In this document: piece by piece, positions 7,244 to 14,061 of the stretch
How positions within the stretch are numbered: position 1 is the stretch's first letter
Layout of the letters: the number at the start of each line of letters is the position of its first letter
NCBI GenBank assembly: GCA_959021945.1
Contig: CAUEYG010000003.1
Coordinates: forward strand, 1-23,861
From: an uncultured Eubacteriales bacterium
GTDB taxonomy: Bacteria > Bacillota > Clostridia > Peptostreptococcales > Anaerovoracaceae
Direction: 5' to 3'
Length of the DNA stretch: 23,861 nt
Translations under genes and position numbers: made by a program
The notes under the pieces: model-generated
Database searches by the model: none
What the model saw: only the letters and a program-made list of their open reading frames with translations
What the model was told of the DNA's origin: nothing

Positions 7244-7957
7244 TCAATTCTCTTCACCATCCTTTTTTATGATTTTTTTCTTTCCAAAGATCAGCAGCAC
7301 AGCCAGCAGAATCATAGCTGGTATAATAAAATGATCAGGGCCAAACACGGCCAGACTTCCAGCCGAACAGGCCAGTCCAATGACTGCAGGAAGCCTGTTT
7401 TCTTTTTGCTGCCACTGCTCTAAAAACAGCACCACAAAAAGGGCTGTCAACACAAAGTCCAGACCTTCCAAGTCAATTTGTATCAGCCCTCCTAAAAGGC
7501 CTCCAATAAAAGAGGCTGCCACCCAATAGGAGTAGTCTAGGAAGGTGATCCAAAAATAGAACCAGGCCTTGTTGATGTTATCAGGAGGCGATGCTGTACT
7601 GGTCAGAGAATAAGTTTCATCACAAAGGGCAAATATTAAAAAATACTTTTTCTTTCCAGTCCCATTATATTTTTTCAGCATGGAGATTCCGTAAAACAAA
7701 TGTCGCGCATTAATGGTCAAACTGAGGAGCAGGGCTTGAACAGGATTAAAAACAGCAGTTAAAAGTGTCACTGCCACATACTGAATGCTCCCGCCAAAGA
7801 CAACCATGCTCATCAGTAAGGACCAGGCTGCACCGTAGCCCTTACTTGCCATTAACATACCATACACAATTCCTAAAAAGGCAAACCCTGTTAAAATAGG
7901 AATGGTGTGAGGAAAGGCTGCTTTCAAAGCTGCTGTTTTTTCCTTATCCTTGCTCAA
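7244..7957 (-). CDS. azlC: Branched-chain amino acid permease AzlC
   Basis: 237 residues with about 5-6 predicted membrane helices. Family landmarks are FLGIVYGMLMASKGYGAAWSLLMSMVVFGGSIQYV, LLLSLTINARHLFYGISML and LIFALCDETYSLT. It pairs with AzlD to export leucine, isoleucine, valine and toxic analogues. The end is only two bases from the azlD ATG, and the beginning overlaps the last 14 bases of the preceding alpha/beta hydrolase gene, so the three genes should be translationally coupled. A regulator of the Lrp/AzlB type is not visible nearby. Confidence 0.95.
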   Translation of the reverse strand: MSKDKEKTAALKAAFPHTIPILTGFAFLGIVYGMLMASKGYGAAWSLLMSMVVFGGSIQYVAVTLLTAVFNPVQALLLSLTINARHLFYGISMLKKYNGTGKKKYFLIFALCDETYSLTSTASPPDNINKAWFYFWITFLDYSYWVAASFIGGLLGGLIQIDLEGLDFVLTALFVVLFLEQWQQKENRLPAVIGLACSAGSLAVFGPDHFIIPAMILLAVLLIFGKKKIIKKDGEEN

Positions 7958-8615
7958 TAAAGGTCACTCCTTCCTCAATTACGTCTGCCAGCTTTTCGCT
8001 GTGAACCACATAGGAACCATGGGTTTCTCCTGAATAAATTGTAAGCTTGCTCTTGGGAATATGTTCTGCCAGAAAGCGGGTGTGGGATTCCCGAATCACA
8101 TCCCGTTCACCTGCCGTTACATAAACAGGGATCTCAATTTTCTGCAGCTCGCTCTTTCTGATAGAAGGCTCTGTGAGCATCATCCAGTGTTCCGGTTTTC
8201 GGCGAAAGAGATAGAGCACTTTGGAAAACCAATAAAAAAAGGGTTTTAGGCCCCGGGGCTGAAGGTTTGTCCCGCTGATAATCATGCCGCCTAATAGATC
8301 AGGGTTTTGGCTTGCTGCCAGAAGCCCGACAATTCCTCCGTCGCTGAAACCGTATAGAATAGGCCTTTCCAATTCCAGCTCTTTTATAAAGAGTGTTACA
8401 TCCTCTGCCATGTCCTGATAATGGAGTTCTTCCAGTTTGCTGCTTTGCCCATGTCCTCTGCTGTCCAGTCGATATACGGTCCATGCAGCAGTCAGTTTTT
8501 TCACAGCCTGGTCAAAGATATGATGATCTTCTCCATTTCCGTGGAGCAAAATCAGGGGAGGCCCGCTCCCCTCTTTTTCATAAAACAACTCGATGTTGTT
8601 ACCTTTTAATTTCAT
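7944..8615 (-). CDS. Alpha/beta-fold hydrolase
   Basis: 223 residues with a complete alpha/beta hydrolase core. The oxyanion region is LILLHGNGEDHHIF, the nucleophile elbow is GFSDGG (Ser91), the acid is Asp172 in TAGERD, and the histidine is His199 in SGETHGSYV. The strand-turn LDSRGHGQS is typical of small serine esterases, lactonases and haloperoxidase-like proteins, and the substrate is not identifiable. A GGCGGAG site precedes the ATG. The gene overlaps azlC by 14 bases, suggesting co-expression with the amino acid exporter, though a functional link is unknown. There is no signal peptide, so it should be cytosolic. Confidence 0.88.
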   Translation of the reverse strand: MKLKGNNIELFYEKEGSGPPLILLHGNGEDHHIFDQAVKKLTAAWTVYRLDSRGHGQSSKLEELHYQDMAEDVTLFIKELELERPILYGFSDGGIVGLLAASQNPDLLGGMIISGTNLQPRGLKPFFYWFSKVLYLFRRKPEHWMMLTEPSIRKSELQKIEIPVYVTAGERDVIRESHTRFLAEHIPKSKLTIYSGETHGSYVVHSEKLADVIEEGVTFIEQG

Positions 8616-8723
8616 GCTTGTACTCCGCCTTTCAGGCTCTATTTTACATGATAAAGGTTTAAATTGGAATATAAATGCTTAACTTCTGCTTTTTTATATT
8701 TTCGATTTGTAAACAACGGTTCC

Positions 8724-9875
8724 TTAAGCAGTATATGCCTTTTTGAAAATGGCAAGGAAGTCTGCTTTTGTTATCCTGCGCGGGTTGCTGTCCACGGAGA
8801 CATTAACCGATGCCCGCTGTGCCAGTTCCTCCAGATCTTCTTCCTTTGCGCCGATTTCTTTCATAGTTGGAATGCATAGGTCTTTGCAAAGTTCATGGAG
8901 TGCATCCACTGCCTTTGCTGCAGCTTCTCGCTTGGTGAGATCAACCACATTTTGTCCCAGCGCTTCGGCAATAACTGCGTATTTTTCAAAATCTGCTATG
9001 TAATTATATTCCGAAACATATGGCAAAAGTAAGGCCATCGTCACGCCATGGGGCGTATCATACAAACCGCCCAATGCTTCTCCCATGCAGTGAATTCCTG
9101 CAATATCCGAGTTGCCGAAACAGATGCCGGCGATCAGACTTCCAAGCAGCATATTTCCCTTGGCCTCTTTGGAGTCCGTATAAACTGCTGTCCTGATATT
9201 CTCACCGATCATTTTGATGGCATAAATGCCGCAGGCATCGGTAATCGGATCTGCCGCTTTGCAAGTATACCCCTCTATGGCATGAGAAAGTGCATCCATT
9301 CCGGTTGCTGCTACGATGGTTCCTGGCAGACTAGCAACCAGGTCAGGGTCCACCAGAGTCAGTTTGGCTGCGCACTTCGGGCTGCCCAGACTCATCTTAA
9401 AGTGCCGTTTCGTATCCGTAATCACAGACCAAAACGTCACCTCTAAGCCTGTTCCGCAAGTGGTGGGAATTGCAATCAGATCACAGATCGGGTTTTCGAA
9501 CTGATCCAGACCTTCGTAATCATGGACAACACCCCCATTGGTCATGAGAATTCCAACAGCCTTCGCAGTATCCATAGAGCTTCCTCCGCCAATAGCAATG
9601 ATACTGTCATTTCCATCTGCCCTTGCCTGCTCATATGCTTTCTGCACTGTGGTATCTCTCGGATTGGGTTCAATCCCATCAAAGATGGTATATGTTACTC
9701 CGGCAGTTTCTAAGACATCCGTAATTTTATCTACAATTCCTGCTGTGGTCAGTCCCCGGTCCGTTATCACCATTGGCCTTGTGTTTCCCATGGCCTTTAG
9801 TTCGCAGGCAATCTCACTGGAAACACCTTCTCCAAACTTAATTCTTGTAGGTAACACAAATTCAAAACTCTTCAT
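8724..9875 (-). CDS. Iron-containing alcohol dehydrogenase (group III)
   Basis: 383 residues, the standard length of Fe-type ADHs. These are NAD(P)-dependent enzymes that interconvert alcohols and aldehydes. The cofactor domain has IIAIGGGSSMDTAKAV and IPTTCGTGLEVT. Metal ligands are D194 and H198 (TGMDALSHAIEGY), H262 (GIHCMGEALGG) and H276 (DTPHG). The position corresponding to the second His of the common HxxxH motif is Glu266. The ATG at 9875 has no good ribosome-binding site, and the frame is closed upstream by a TAG, so this start is forced; translation may depend on the small upstream element at 9893-9926. It is the last gene of the putative ureohydrolase/permease/MerR operon. Substrate unknown. 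Confidence 0.93.
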   Translation of the reverse strand: MKSFEFVLPTRIKFGEGVSSEIACELKAMGNTRPMVITDRGLTTAGIVDKITDVLETAGVTYTIFDGIEPNPRDTTVQKAYEQARADGNDSIIAIGGGSSMDTAKAVGILMTNGGVVHDYEGLDQFENPICDLIAIPTTCGTGLEVTFWSVITDTKRHFKMSLGSPKCAAKLTLVDPDLVASLPGTIVAATGMDALSHAIEGYTCKAADPITDACGIYAIKMIGENIRTAVYTDSKEAKGNMLLGSLIAGICFGNSDIAGIHCMGEALGGLYDTPHGVTMALLLPYVSEYNYIADFEKYAVIAEALGQNVVDLTKREAAAKAVDALHELCKDLCIPTMKEIGAKEEDLEELAQRASVNVSVDSNPRRITKADFLAIFKKAYTA

Positions 9876-9892
9876 TTTCTATTTTTTATGAA

Positions 9893-9926
9893 TGTATTTC
9901 AGTCAAATACACCCATACGCTCCTTT
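9893..9926 (-). other. Five-codon upstream ORF and hairpin before the alcohol dehydrogenase
   Basis: In the MerR-ADH gap the minus strand has AAAGGAG (9920-9926) followed by ATG-GGT-GTA-TTT-GAC-TGA (9899-9916), encoding MGVFD. It overlaps an exact hairpin, TGTATTT/AAATACA (9893-9911). The ADH start lies about 25 bases further on without a good ribosome-binding site. The spacing from GGAG to this ATG is short (3 nt), so translation of the mini-ORF is uncertain. Confidence 0.35.
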
Positions 9927-9946
9927 CTCGTTTCACTTTTTCCCTA

Positions 9947-10792
9947 CTATTTTGTAAAAATCGGCCCAATGGGCGCCTGAAATTCATATGAAATATCATC
10001 CAGGTTATCTGTAATCGCAAAGTCAACCCATTGCATCTGCAGAATATTTCCTGTCAATTTCAAGTCATGTTCCTTAATATATTCCATCAGCTTATAAATG
10101 CTTTCCTCTCTGTCCCAGAAGTTCCCTACATAGTATATGCACACATAGTCCCCTTCCGGTGCCTCAATGATATTACAATCTTTTACGCCCTCTTCCCCCT
10201 CATACCGTATAATCATCTTTGCCGGTAATGGCGTCTTTTGGCTCAGGATGTCCTCTCTGGAAATGAGTCCCCCATACCGGTTTGTCGCAAAGATCGGCAT
10301 CAGATGTGCACTCCGGTTGAGGGACTCTTCCAACTGAACTGCATCATACGAAAGTTCAATGTCATTGCTGACGGTTCTGTCAAAATAAATATATCTGCGT
10401 GCCTCAATATGCTTGATCCTGATTTCATCGTCCAGATCTGTGCTTCTGACAATATCGAGAAAATCTATTTTTCTGTTGATTTCCTGACGAAGCTCGATCA
10501 AACTGTTAATTTGATGATCCAGCTTTTCTTTTTGCTGCATCAAAAGAGTACGAGAGGTTTCTACATTTCGGTTGGAAAAATATTCTTTGATTTCGCCCAG
10601 GCTCATTCCGAGATTTTTCAATTCTTTTATGGTTCCGATTTTTTCATATTGTGTCACAGAGTAAAAGCGATACCCTGTTTTGGGATCCACATATACTGGC
10701 TTTAACAGGCCGATCCTATCATAATGACGCAGCGTTTCTGTACTGATATTTCTCAGTTTCGCCATTTCTGTAATTGAAATGATATTTTCCAT
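9947..10792 (-). CDS. MerR family transcriptional activator, BmrR-like with C-terminal effector domain
   Basis: 281 residues. The N-terminal winged helix-turn-helix is MerR type (SITEMAKLRNISTETLRHYDRIGLLKP, then GYRFYSVTQYEKIGTIKELKNLGMSLGEIKEYF). A dimerisation coiled coil follows (about 80-120), then a roughly 150-residue GyrI/BmrR-like ligand-binding domain (about 125-280). Such proteins bind a small molecule and activate promoters with over-long spacers. An open frame continues upstream to 11011, but the ATG at 10790-10792 has a GGGAGAG site and the right N-terminus. It sits between the permease and dehydrogenase genes and probably acts on the 19-bp-spacer promoter at 13612-13642. It ends with tandem TAG stops. 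Confidence 0.92.
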   Translation of the reverse strand: MENIISITEMAKLRNISTETLRHYDRIGLLKPVYVDPKTGYRFYSVTQYEKIGTIKELKNLGMSLGEIKEYFSNRNVETSRTLLMQQKEKLDHQINSLIELRQEINRKIDFLDIVRSTDLDDEIRIKHIEARRYIYFDRTVSNDIELSYDAVQLEESLNRSAHLMPIFATNRYGGLISREDILSQKTPLPAKMIIRYEGEEGVKDCNIIEAPEGDYVCIYYVGNFWDREESIYKLMEYIKEHDLKLTGNILQMQWVDFAITDNLDDISYEFQAPIGPIFTK

Positions 10793-10866
10793 GTTGCTCT
10801 CCCTTTTTGTAAATTCTGTCCCCCTCCGAAAGCCACACTCCCAATGCCTGCGCCCTGTTTTCTGTT

Positions 10867-12288
10867 CTAGTGCTGCCTGCCGATTCCTGCCGGATATCCG
10901 CCGCAATTTCCCTGCTTTGTCAGGAAGATCTTTCCCAGAATAAAGTAGGCGGCAATCGAATATATTGTTGCACCTCCGGTTGCAGTACAATACTGGAAGA
11001 CCGGGGAACAAACCATGCTAATCGGATCCATGATCAAGTAGTAAATCAATGCTCCACTTAAAAATACGACAATGGCCACCCAGTTAAAGCCTTTCCAGAA
11101 CCCATAATTGGAACCGTCTGTCTTGTCATACAGACTGCACAGGTCAAGCCTCCGTTTCCGGAATACAAAGAAATCTATGATCTGGATTGCTATGATCGGG
11201 CTGTACACCGTACATGCCAGTCCCAGTATGATGTAAAAATTCTGATAGAGTTCAATGGCAAATAGCATCCCAATAAACACGATACACATAAACAGCCCGG
11301 TTACTTTCGTCCAGTTCATCTTGGAAAACACCTTCCACTGTTTGAATCCCAGACAGATATTATATGTAACAATGGCCACTGCCGTCAGATTGGCCATCCC
11401 AACAGCAATCAGTGCAATGGTTCCTACCGCCGATCCGCCAATGGGAATCATCCATGCGGTCGGATCTGTATCTCCGATCAGAAGGGCTGCTGCTACACCC
11501 ACAGAAGTTCCAAGCGCCGCACCGAAGACAAGACCTATGATATTCGGCCAGAATGCTGCACGTTCTGTCTTGCACAGTCTCGCCAGCCCTCCCATATTCG
11601 GCCACCAGGAAAACCCTGCACCCAAGCTCAATTCAAACGCAATCAAGAAGTTGAGCCAATTGTCCTCCAACGGAGAAATCGGCTCTGCCTTCATCAGAAC
11701 ATCGAAGCCAAAGTCTTTTCCCATGAAACAGATCATGAGAACCATGAGAATAATAATCATGGGCGCGAAAATCATATTCAATCTGTCAAAGAGCTTTGGT
11801 CCTTTGATCGCAATAAACCATACTGCCAAAGCTGCAATCAGGCCAATCGCAGTAAAAACAATCCTGCTTGTCACAACACTGCCTGTAACCCCCGCATAAA
11901 TTGCCAACACGGACTTTGCCACCATGAAAGAAAATACGATCACCCAGCTCGCCTGGAAAACAGCCAGCAATACCATCAGCGCTTTCGTTCCATTCCTCCC
12001 CAAAAAACTCACGCCTAGCGTATAGTTGTCCACCCCATATCGGGCGGCAGGAATTACAGTTGCAATAATCATAATAAGTACTGCGATCAAATTTCCGGAA
12101 ACAGAAGCGATAATGGAAAGCTTAAACCCGACAAAGAGAGACAAAGACCCTCCGATCATAAAGCACCAGGTTGCAAGTGCAAATCCCACAATTACATAGG
12201 TATATTTTCCGAAACTGTACAATCTGTCTCTGCCCAAAACGGGAAGAACATCAAATTGCGCTTCGCTGTTTGTATTCTTATCAGCCAT
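10867..12288 (-). CDS. NCS1 family permease (cytosine/purine/allantoin/hydantoin type)
   Basis: 473 residues with about 12 hydrophobic helices, the expected size and topology of nucleobase-cation-symport-1 transporters, which import nucleobases, hydantoins, allantoin or vitamins with H+ or Na+. Recognisable features are the N-terminal LATWCFMIGGSLSLFVGF, the helix-3 region YGVDNYTLGVSFLGRNG, and the central GAGFSWWPNMGGLARL. The closing residues are polar. The gene follows the 72-residue membrane protein by 15 bases with an AAAGGGAGGG site. Being downstream of a ureohydrolase, it likely imports that enzyme's substrate, perhaps a planar guanidino or amidino compound; that is inference. CodB-like function cannot be excluded. 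Confidence 0.9.
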   Translation of the reverse strand: MADKNTNSEAQFDVLPVLGRDRLYSFGKYTYVIVGFALATWCFMIGGSLSLFVGFKLSIIASVSGNLIAVLIMIIATVIPAARYGVDNYTLGVSFLGRNGTKALMVLLAVFQASWVIVFSFMVAKSVLAIYAGVTGSVVTSRIVFTAIGLIAALAVWFIAIKGPKLFDRLNMIFAPMIIILMVLMICFMGKDFGFDVLMKAEPISPLEDNWLNFLIAFELSLGAGFSWWPNMGGLARLCKTERAAFWPNIIGLVFGAALGTSVGVAAALLIGDTDPTAWMIPIGGSAVGTIALIAVGMANLTAVAIVTYNICLGFKQWKVFSKMNWTKVTGLFMCIVFIGMLFAIELYQNFYIILGLACTVYSPIIAIQIIDFFVFRKRRLDLCSLYDKTDGSNYGFWKGFNWVAIVVFLSGALIYYLIMDPISMVCSPVFQYCTATGGATIYSIAAYFILGKIFLTKQGNCGGYPAGIGRQH

Positions 12289-12303
12289 CTTTTTCCCTCC
12301 CTT

Positions 12304-12522
12304 TTATTGTATGATCCCGGCTCCCACCAGGACTACCGGTAAAAAGCCCGCCGCTGCGGCAAGTACAATACCGATGATGAGATCCACCTTTGTCATTGCC
12401 GGGACAATGGTTTGTGCCTCTTCAATCTCAGCAATTCTTTCAAAAAGATCCGCCTCAATTTCAAGGTTCATTCCCGTTTTGCCCTGTAATTTCCCCTTGA
12501 TCGCTTCTTTTCTTCCAGCCAT
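12304..12522 (-). CDS. Small single-helix membrane protein between ureohydrolase and permease
   Basis: 72 residues; I do not recognise the family. The N-terminal 40 residues are charged and likely helical (KEAIKGKLQGKTG, then EIEADLFERIAEIEEAQ). One strongly hydrophobic segment follows (about 46-70, VDLIIGIVLAAAAGFLPVVLVG). The GAGGG site before the ATG, the 49-base gap from the ureohydrolase and the 15-base gap to the permease argue that it is a real co-transcribed gene. A natural guess is a small accessory subunit of the NCS1 transporter. Confidence 0.75.
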   Translation of the reverse strand: MAGRKEAIKGKLQGKTGMNLEIEADLFERIAEIEEAQTIVPAMTKVDLIIGIVLAAAAGFLPVVLVGAGIIQ

Positions 12523-12571
12523 AACACACCCTCACTTTCTTACATATTAATTTGTCCAATTGATCTTTCCT

Positions 12572-13561
12572 TTATTTTGCCTTTCTCTGCTGTCTCGCTT
12601 TCGCCATCAGGCACATCATACCCTGAACCACTGCATCACCTACAAAGCAAGTTGTCTGTGCCGGTGAATCCAGAGTCGGCGCTACGCAGACAATATCTCC
12701 TGCTACCACGTTCAATCCTTCCAGGTTGCGAAGAACTTTTAATGCCTCATTGGAAGTCGGTCCGCCGATGACAGGTGTTCCCGTTGCCGGTGCAAAGGCA
12801 GGGTCAATACTATCGATGTCAAAGGTCAGGTAGACCGGCATATCCCCGATGACAGATTTAATTTTTTCTGCCAGAGCTTCCGGCCCAAGATCCAACGCTT
12901 CCGGTGCAAAGATGATGTTGTATTCCGGTACTGCAATCCCCGGCTCCATTTCAAAATCAGTTCGGATATAGCACTGTACAGAATGTTTATCATCAATGCA
13001 GCCTTTTTCCCAAAGGTCATAAGCAAAGTTTGCATGGCTGTAATTCCCGTGACTCGGCCAAGAATCCTGGTGGGAGTCAAAATGAAGCAGCGCCAGCTTG
13101 CCGTAAACTTCACTTGCGGCCCGCACCATTCCATATGGGATTGTGTGATCTCCGCCCAATGTCATCAGATTCGCGCCGGATTCAAGAATTTTTTTGGCAT
13201 GTTCATAGGTTTCTTGAAACATGACCTGGGTGGAAAGGGAACCATAATATGCTCCCACATCGCCGTAGTCTATGATATTTGGACAGGCTTTAGCCAGGGA
13301 AAAATCCTCCGTATCCCATCTGTGATTAAAGGAAAATACGGACAGGGAAACGTCTCTCAGCCCCCTCGGTCCAATTTTCGCTCCATTTCTGTAAGTAACA
13401 CCGGAATCATAGGGAACGCCCATAACCACTAGATCCACATTGTCCAGTTCCCTGGTATAAGGATAATGATTAAAGGTGTTGATTCCTGCATATGGTACCG
13501 GAATCGTATCAATATCCACAATCTCGTGTACAAAATCTTCCTTTACTTTTAACTCTGTCAT
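12572..13561 (-). CDS. Ureohydrolase (arginase/agmatinase superfamily), divergent active site
   Basis: 329 residues. The family hydrolyses guanidino or formimino groups using two metal ions (Mn or Ni). Metal ligands are intact: H139 in GGDHT, D162/H164/D166 in HFDSHQDSW, D248/D250 in TFDIDSIDPAFAPATGTP. The loop His is kept at H176, but as SHA rather than the usual HG. The Glu of the C-terminal DxxExxP motif, which in arginase and agmatinase faces the substrate guanidinium, is Cys292 (GDIVCVAP; codon TGC checked in the DNA). So it is probably an active hydrolase of a non-standard substrate rather than plain agmatinase. An AGGAGG site precedes the ATG, 51 bases from a MerR-type promoter. It is the first gene of the operon with the small membrane protein, NCS1 permease, MerR and ADH genes. 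Confidence 0.92.
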   Translation of the reverse strand: MTELKVKEDFVHEIVDIDTIPVPYAGINTFNHYPYTRELDNVDLVVMGVPYDSGVTYRNGAKIGPRGLRDVSLSVFSFNHRWDTEDFSLAKACPNIIDYGDVGAYYGSLSTQVMFQETYEHAKKILESGANLMTLGGDHTIPYGMVRAASEVYGKLALLHFDSHQDSWPSHGNYSHANFAYDLWEKGCIDDKHSVQCYIRTDFEMEPGIAVPEYNIIFAPEALDLGPEALAEKIKSVIGDMPVYLTFDIDSIDPAFAPATGTPVIGGPTSNEALKVLRNLEGLNVVAGDIVCVAPTLDSPAQTTCFVGDAVVQGMMCLMAKARQQRKAK

Positions 13562-13611
13562 AACGTACCTCCTTCTATTTCCTTATCGTGAAACGTTTTT
13601 TCGTTAAGCTA

Positions 13612-13642
13612 ATAGTAACCCTTTGTGTAACACAAAGCGCAA
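13612..13642 (-). promoter_or_regulatory. MerR-type promoter: 19-bp spacer containing a perfect dyad
   Basis: On the minus strand, -35 TTGCGC (13637-13642) and -10 TACTAT (13612-13617) are separated by 19 bases instead of 17. The spacer is filled by CTTTGTGT-A-ACACAAAG on the plus strand (13621-13637), an exact 8+1+8 palindrome whose last base overlaps the -35. This geometry is characteristic of promoters twisted open by MerR activators. The predicted leader to the ureohydrolase ATG is only about 45 bases. Confidence 0.75.
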
Positions 13643-13692
13643 CAAGTTTTTTGAAGATTTCGTTAATATAAAGCGATTTTTTCCTTCACAGA

Positions 13693-13733
13693 AAAATCCT
13701 CCTATGGCTTTTCGCTCACCATAGGAGGATTTT
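13693..13733 (-). terminator. Strong rho-independent terminator after the 106-residue protein gene
   Basis: A perfect 15-bp stem (13693-13707 with 13719-13733; core TCCTCCTATGG/CCATAGGAGGA) and an 11-base loop begin 8 bases beyond the stop at 13741. On the minus strand the stem runs into a T5 tract. It separates the toxin-antitoxin/ATPase operon from the ureohydrolase operon. Confidence 0.85.
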
Positions 13734-13740
13734 GTATGTT

Positions 13741-14061
13741 TTATTCCTTATGCGGTTTTGCAGCAGACGACGTGGAATATGCACCGGCTTCATATCCTGC
13801 CTCCTCCGCCTCGTCGTATCTAAAATCCGGTTTCTGAAAATGCCCCGTCGGCGCTGCGCCGGTGACACTTGGCGGCAGATGCGCTCTCATGACAGAAAAT
13901 CCAACGACTTTTCCCAGAGTCCCCAGTTTATCCGGTTCCTCTTGCTCTGTCCCATAGAGTTTTCGTTCCCTTCGCCTTTGAATCCCACCAATCACAAAGG
14001 CCGCAATGATAAAAGCGGGTAGAAGCAGTCCGTCCCAATTGTCGATCAGAAATTCTTTCAT
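13741..14061 (-). CDS. Small membrane-anchored protein of unknown function
   Basis: 106 residues; family not recognised. It has one N-terminal membrane helix (about 9-27, DGLLLPAFIIAAFVIGG) followed by a basic cluster RRRERK, so the remainder should be cytoplasmic. The tail is Pro-, Gly- and acid-rich (HFQKPDFRYDEAEEAGYEAG). The ATG overlaps the ATPase stop in a TAATG junction, with GGAGGTG ahead, so the two genes are translationally coupled. The strong terminator follows directly. These signs make it a real gene despite no recognised homologue; its role is presumably tied to the ATPase gene or to the membrane. Confidence 0.75.
   Translation of the reverse strand: MKEFLIDNWDGLLLPAFIIAAFVIGGIQRRRERKLYGTEQEEPDKLGTLGKVVGFSVMRAHLPPSVTGAAPTGHFQKPDFRYDEAEEAGYEAGAYSTSSAAKPHKE

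Noticed and set aside
9048..9446. Plus-strand open frames inside the alcohol dehydrogenase and permease genes (for example 9048-9446 and 11255-11899)
   Set aside because: They are antisense to strongly conserved genes, lack ribosome-binding sites and show no family motifs.
10792..11011. A longer MerR protein starting at 11011
   Set aside because: The extra 73 codons overlap the permease 3' end and do not resemble a MerR N-terminus. The ATG at 10792 has a proper ribosome-binding site and begins directly at the HTH.
13561..13680. A guanidine riboswitch (ykkC/mini-ykkC type) before the ureohydrolase gene
   Set aside because: The predicted leader is only about 45 bases. ACGA words occur twice but are not in convincing stem-loops. 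The 19-bp-spacer dyad explains regulation better.
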